Shown: positions 62,422 through 64,000 of the stretch, piece by piece
How the letters are laid out: each line of letters starts with the position of its first letter
How positions within the stretch are numbered: the first letter of the stretch is position 1
Origin: Actinomyces oris
GTDB taxonomy: Bacteria > Actinomycetota > Actinomycetes > Actinomycetales > Actinomycetaceae
Length of the DNA stretch: 64,000 bases
Assembly: GCF_001553935.1 (NCBI RefSeq)
Contig: NZ_CP014232.1
Location: 248,001 to 312,000 of the forward strand
Direction: 5' to 3'
Notes under the pieces: model-generated
What the model was told of the DNA's origin: nothing
Databases searched by the model: none
Seen by the model: the letters and a program-made list of their open reading frames with translations, nothing else
Program-made: the position numbers and the translations under genes

Positions 62422-62736
62422 ATGCACCTCACCCCTCGTGAGCAGGAGAAGCTACTCATCGTCGTCGCCGCAGACCTGGCGCGAAGACGCAAGGACAGGG
62501 GTATCCGGCTCAATCATCCTGAGGCAGTCGCCTACATCACCGCGGAGATCCTCGAGGGGGCCCGCGAAGGGCGCACGGTCACGGATCTCATGGCCTACGG
62601 GGCCACCCTGCTGACCTACGACGACGTCATGGAGGGAGTCCCCGAGATGATCCGCGCGGTCCAGGTGGAGGCGACCTTCCCCGACGGGACCAAGCTCGTC
62701 TCCGTTCACGACCCGATTCGCAGGAGTCTGCCATGA
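62422..62736 (+). CDS. ureA: urease gamma subunit
   Basis: A 104-residue subunit of the nickel urease that hydrolyses urea to ammonia and carbamate. [40 protein letters not shown] and [20 protein letters not shown] (cited as [18 protein letters not shown]) are highly conserved. ATG at 62422 follows GGGAGAG; an upstream in-frame extension is not part of the family. Its TGA overlaps ureB. Confidence 0.97.
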   Translation: MHLTPREQEKLLIVVAADLARRRKDRGIRLNHPEAVAYITAEILEGAREGRTVTDLMAYGATLLTYDDVMEGVPEMIRAVQVEATFPDGTKLVSVHDPIRRSLP

Positions 62737-63044
62737 TCCCCGGGGAGTACCGACTCGTGAACGACACCATCACCATCAACGAGGGCCGCCCCACTCTCCG
62801 TCTCGACGTCCTCAACACCGGGGACCGTCCCATTCAGGTCGGTTCGCACTTCCACTTCGCCGAGGTCAACCCCGCGCTGTCCTTCGACCGGCGGGCCGCT
62901 CGTGGCTTCCGCCTCGACATTCCGGCCGGAACCGCGGTTCGCTTCGAGCCGGGCGACTCCCGACCAGTCCACCTGGTAGCGCTGGCGGGAGCACGGCGGG
63001 TCTTCGGTCTGGCAGGCGAGACGAACGGCCCGGTCGAGGGCTGA
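62733..63044 (+). CDS. ureB: urease beta subunit
   Basis: A 103-residue structural subunit. [38 protein letters not shown] and [17 protein letters not shown] match the family. The ATG overlaps the ureA stop (ATGA). It follows the separate gamma/beta/alpha layout of Gram-positive ureases rather than the fused Helicobacter form. Confidence 0.97.
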   Translation: MIPGEYRLVNDTITINEGRPTLRLDVLNTGDRPIQVGSHFHFAEVNPALSFDRRAARGFRLDIPAGTAVRFEPGDSRPVHLVALAGARRVFGLAGETNGPVEG

Positions 63045-63061
63045 GAGCACAGGAGCACATC

Positions 63062-64000
<939 letters not shown>

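Overview
The window is GC-rich, densely packed bacterial DNA with frequent GTG starts, ATGA/GTGA overlaps, LPXTG-type surface proteins, a levansucrase/levanase pair, a urease operon and a TatB/DUF3117/DUF1003 gene set. Together these point to an oral actinobacterium of the Actinomyces oris/naeslundii/viscosus group. The species call is inference from gene content. I see no tRNA, rRNA, CRISPR array, prophage or intact insertion sequence.

Layout. 1-2.3 kb: purine nucleoside phosphorylase (cut by the window edge) behind an NCS1 nucleobase permease. 2.4-5.5 kb: a CsbD stress protein, an RCC1-repeat membrane protein, a sortase-anchored low-complexity protein and a MiaE-like ferritin-fold protein. 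5.8-12 kb: DEAD-box helicase, MarC, PHP phosphoesterase, Gfo/Idh/MocA oxidoreductase, aminopeptidase P. 12-13.3 kb: an ArsR-family sensor and CDF metal exporter operon. 13.3-21.2 kb: housekeeping genes including an MgtE-like CBS protein lacking membrane segments, DUF1003, Mrp, TatB, an O-methyltransferase, DUF3117 and a LOG-like protein. 21.4-23.2 kb: a phosphohexomutase preceded by a 14-codon overlapping leader ORF. 23.3-27.3 kb: a four-gene zinc/manganese ABC importer with a perfect palindrome inside its promoter. 27.4-36.4 kb: a nucleoside uptake and deoxyribonucleoside catabolism block (BMP lipoprotein, ABC ATPase, two permeases, cdd, deoA, a C39-like predicted protease, a VOC protein, deoC). 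36.5-37.2 kb: a non-coding stretch with a large inverted repeat. 37.2-46.1 kb: manC, YihY, 2'-5' RNA ligase-like protein, DeoR regulator with galK, and a MacAB-like export system. 46.2-53 kb: exodeoxyribonuclease III, acylphosphatase, a sortase-anchored choice-of-anchor L protein, a secreted GH68 levansucrase and a membrane-anchored GH32 fructanase. 53-55.4 kb: glyA-folD behind a ZTP (pfl) riboswitch. 55.5-58 kb: a Zur-type zinc-starvation locus in which a CobW-like protein with degenerate GTPase motifs diverges from zinc-free paralogues of L28, L33, S14, L31 and L36. 58.1-62 kb: a cassette (YgiB-like lipoprotein, YgiC-like ATP-grasp enzyme, APC permease, truncated purU) bracketed by two nearly identical rpmJ genes. 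62.4-64 kb: ureA, ureB and the start of ureC.

How the parts fit together. Metal handling recurs: CDF exporter, ABC importer and Zur-type ribosomal paralogue locus. One-carbon metabolism is represented by glyA-folD and a broken purU. Nucleoside salvage appears in both the PNP/permease pair and the bmp-deo block. The fructan genes and anchored proteins fit a dental-biofilm lifestyle, and urease fits acid and nitrogen management there. Many genes show a TANNNT-like -10 hexamer 6-7 nt before the start codon and no Shine-Dalgarno sequence, which suggests leaderless transcription is common here.
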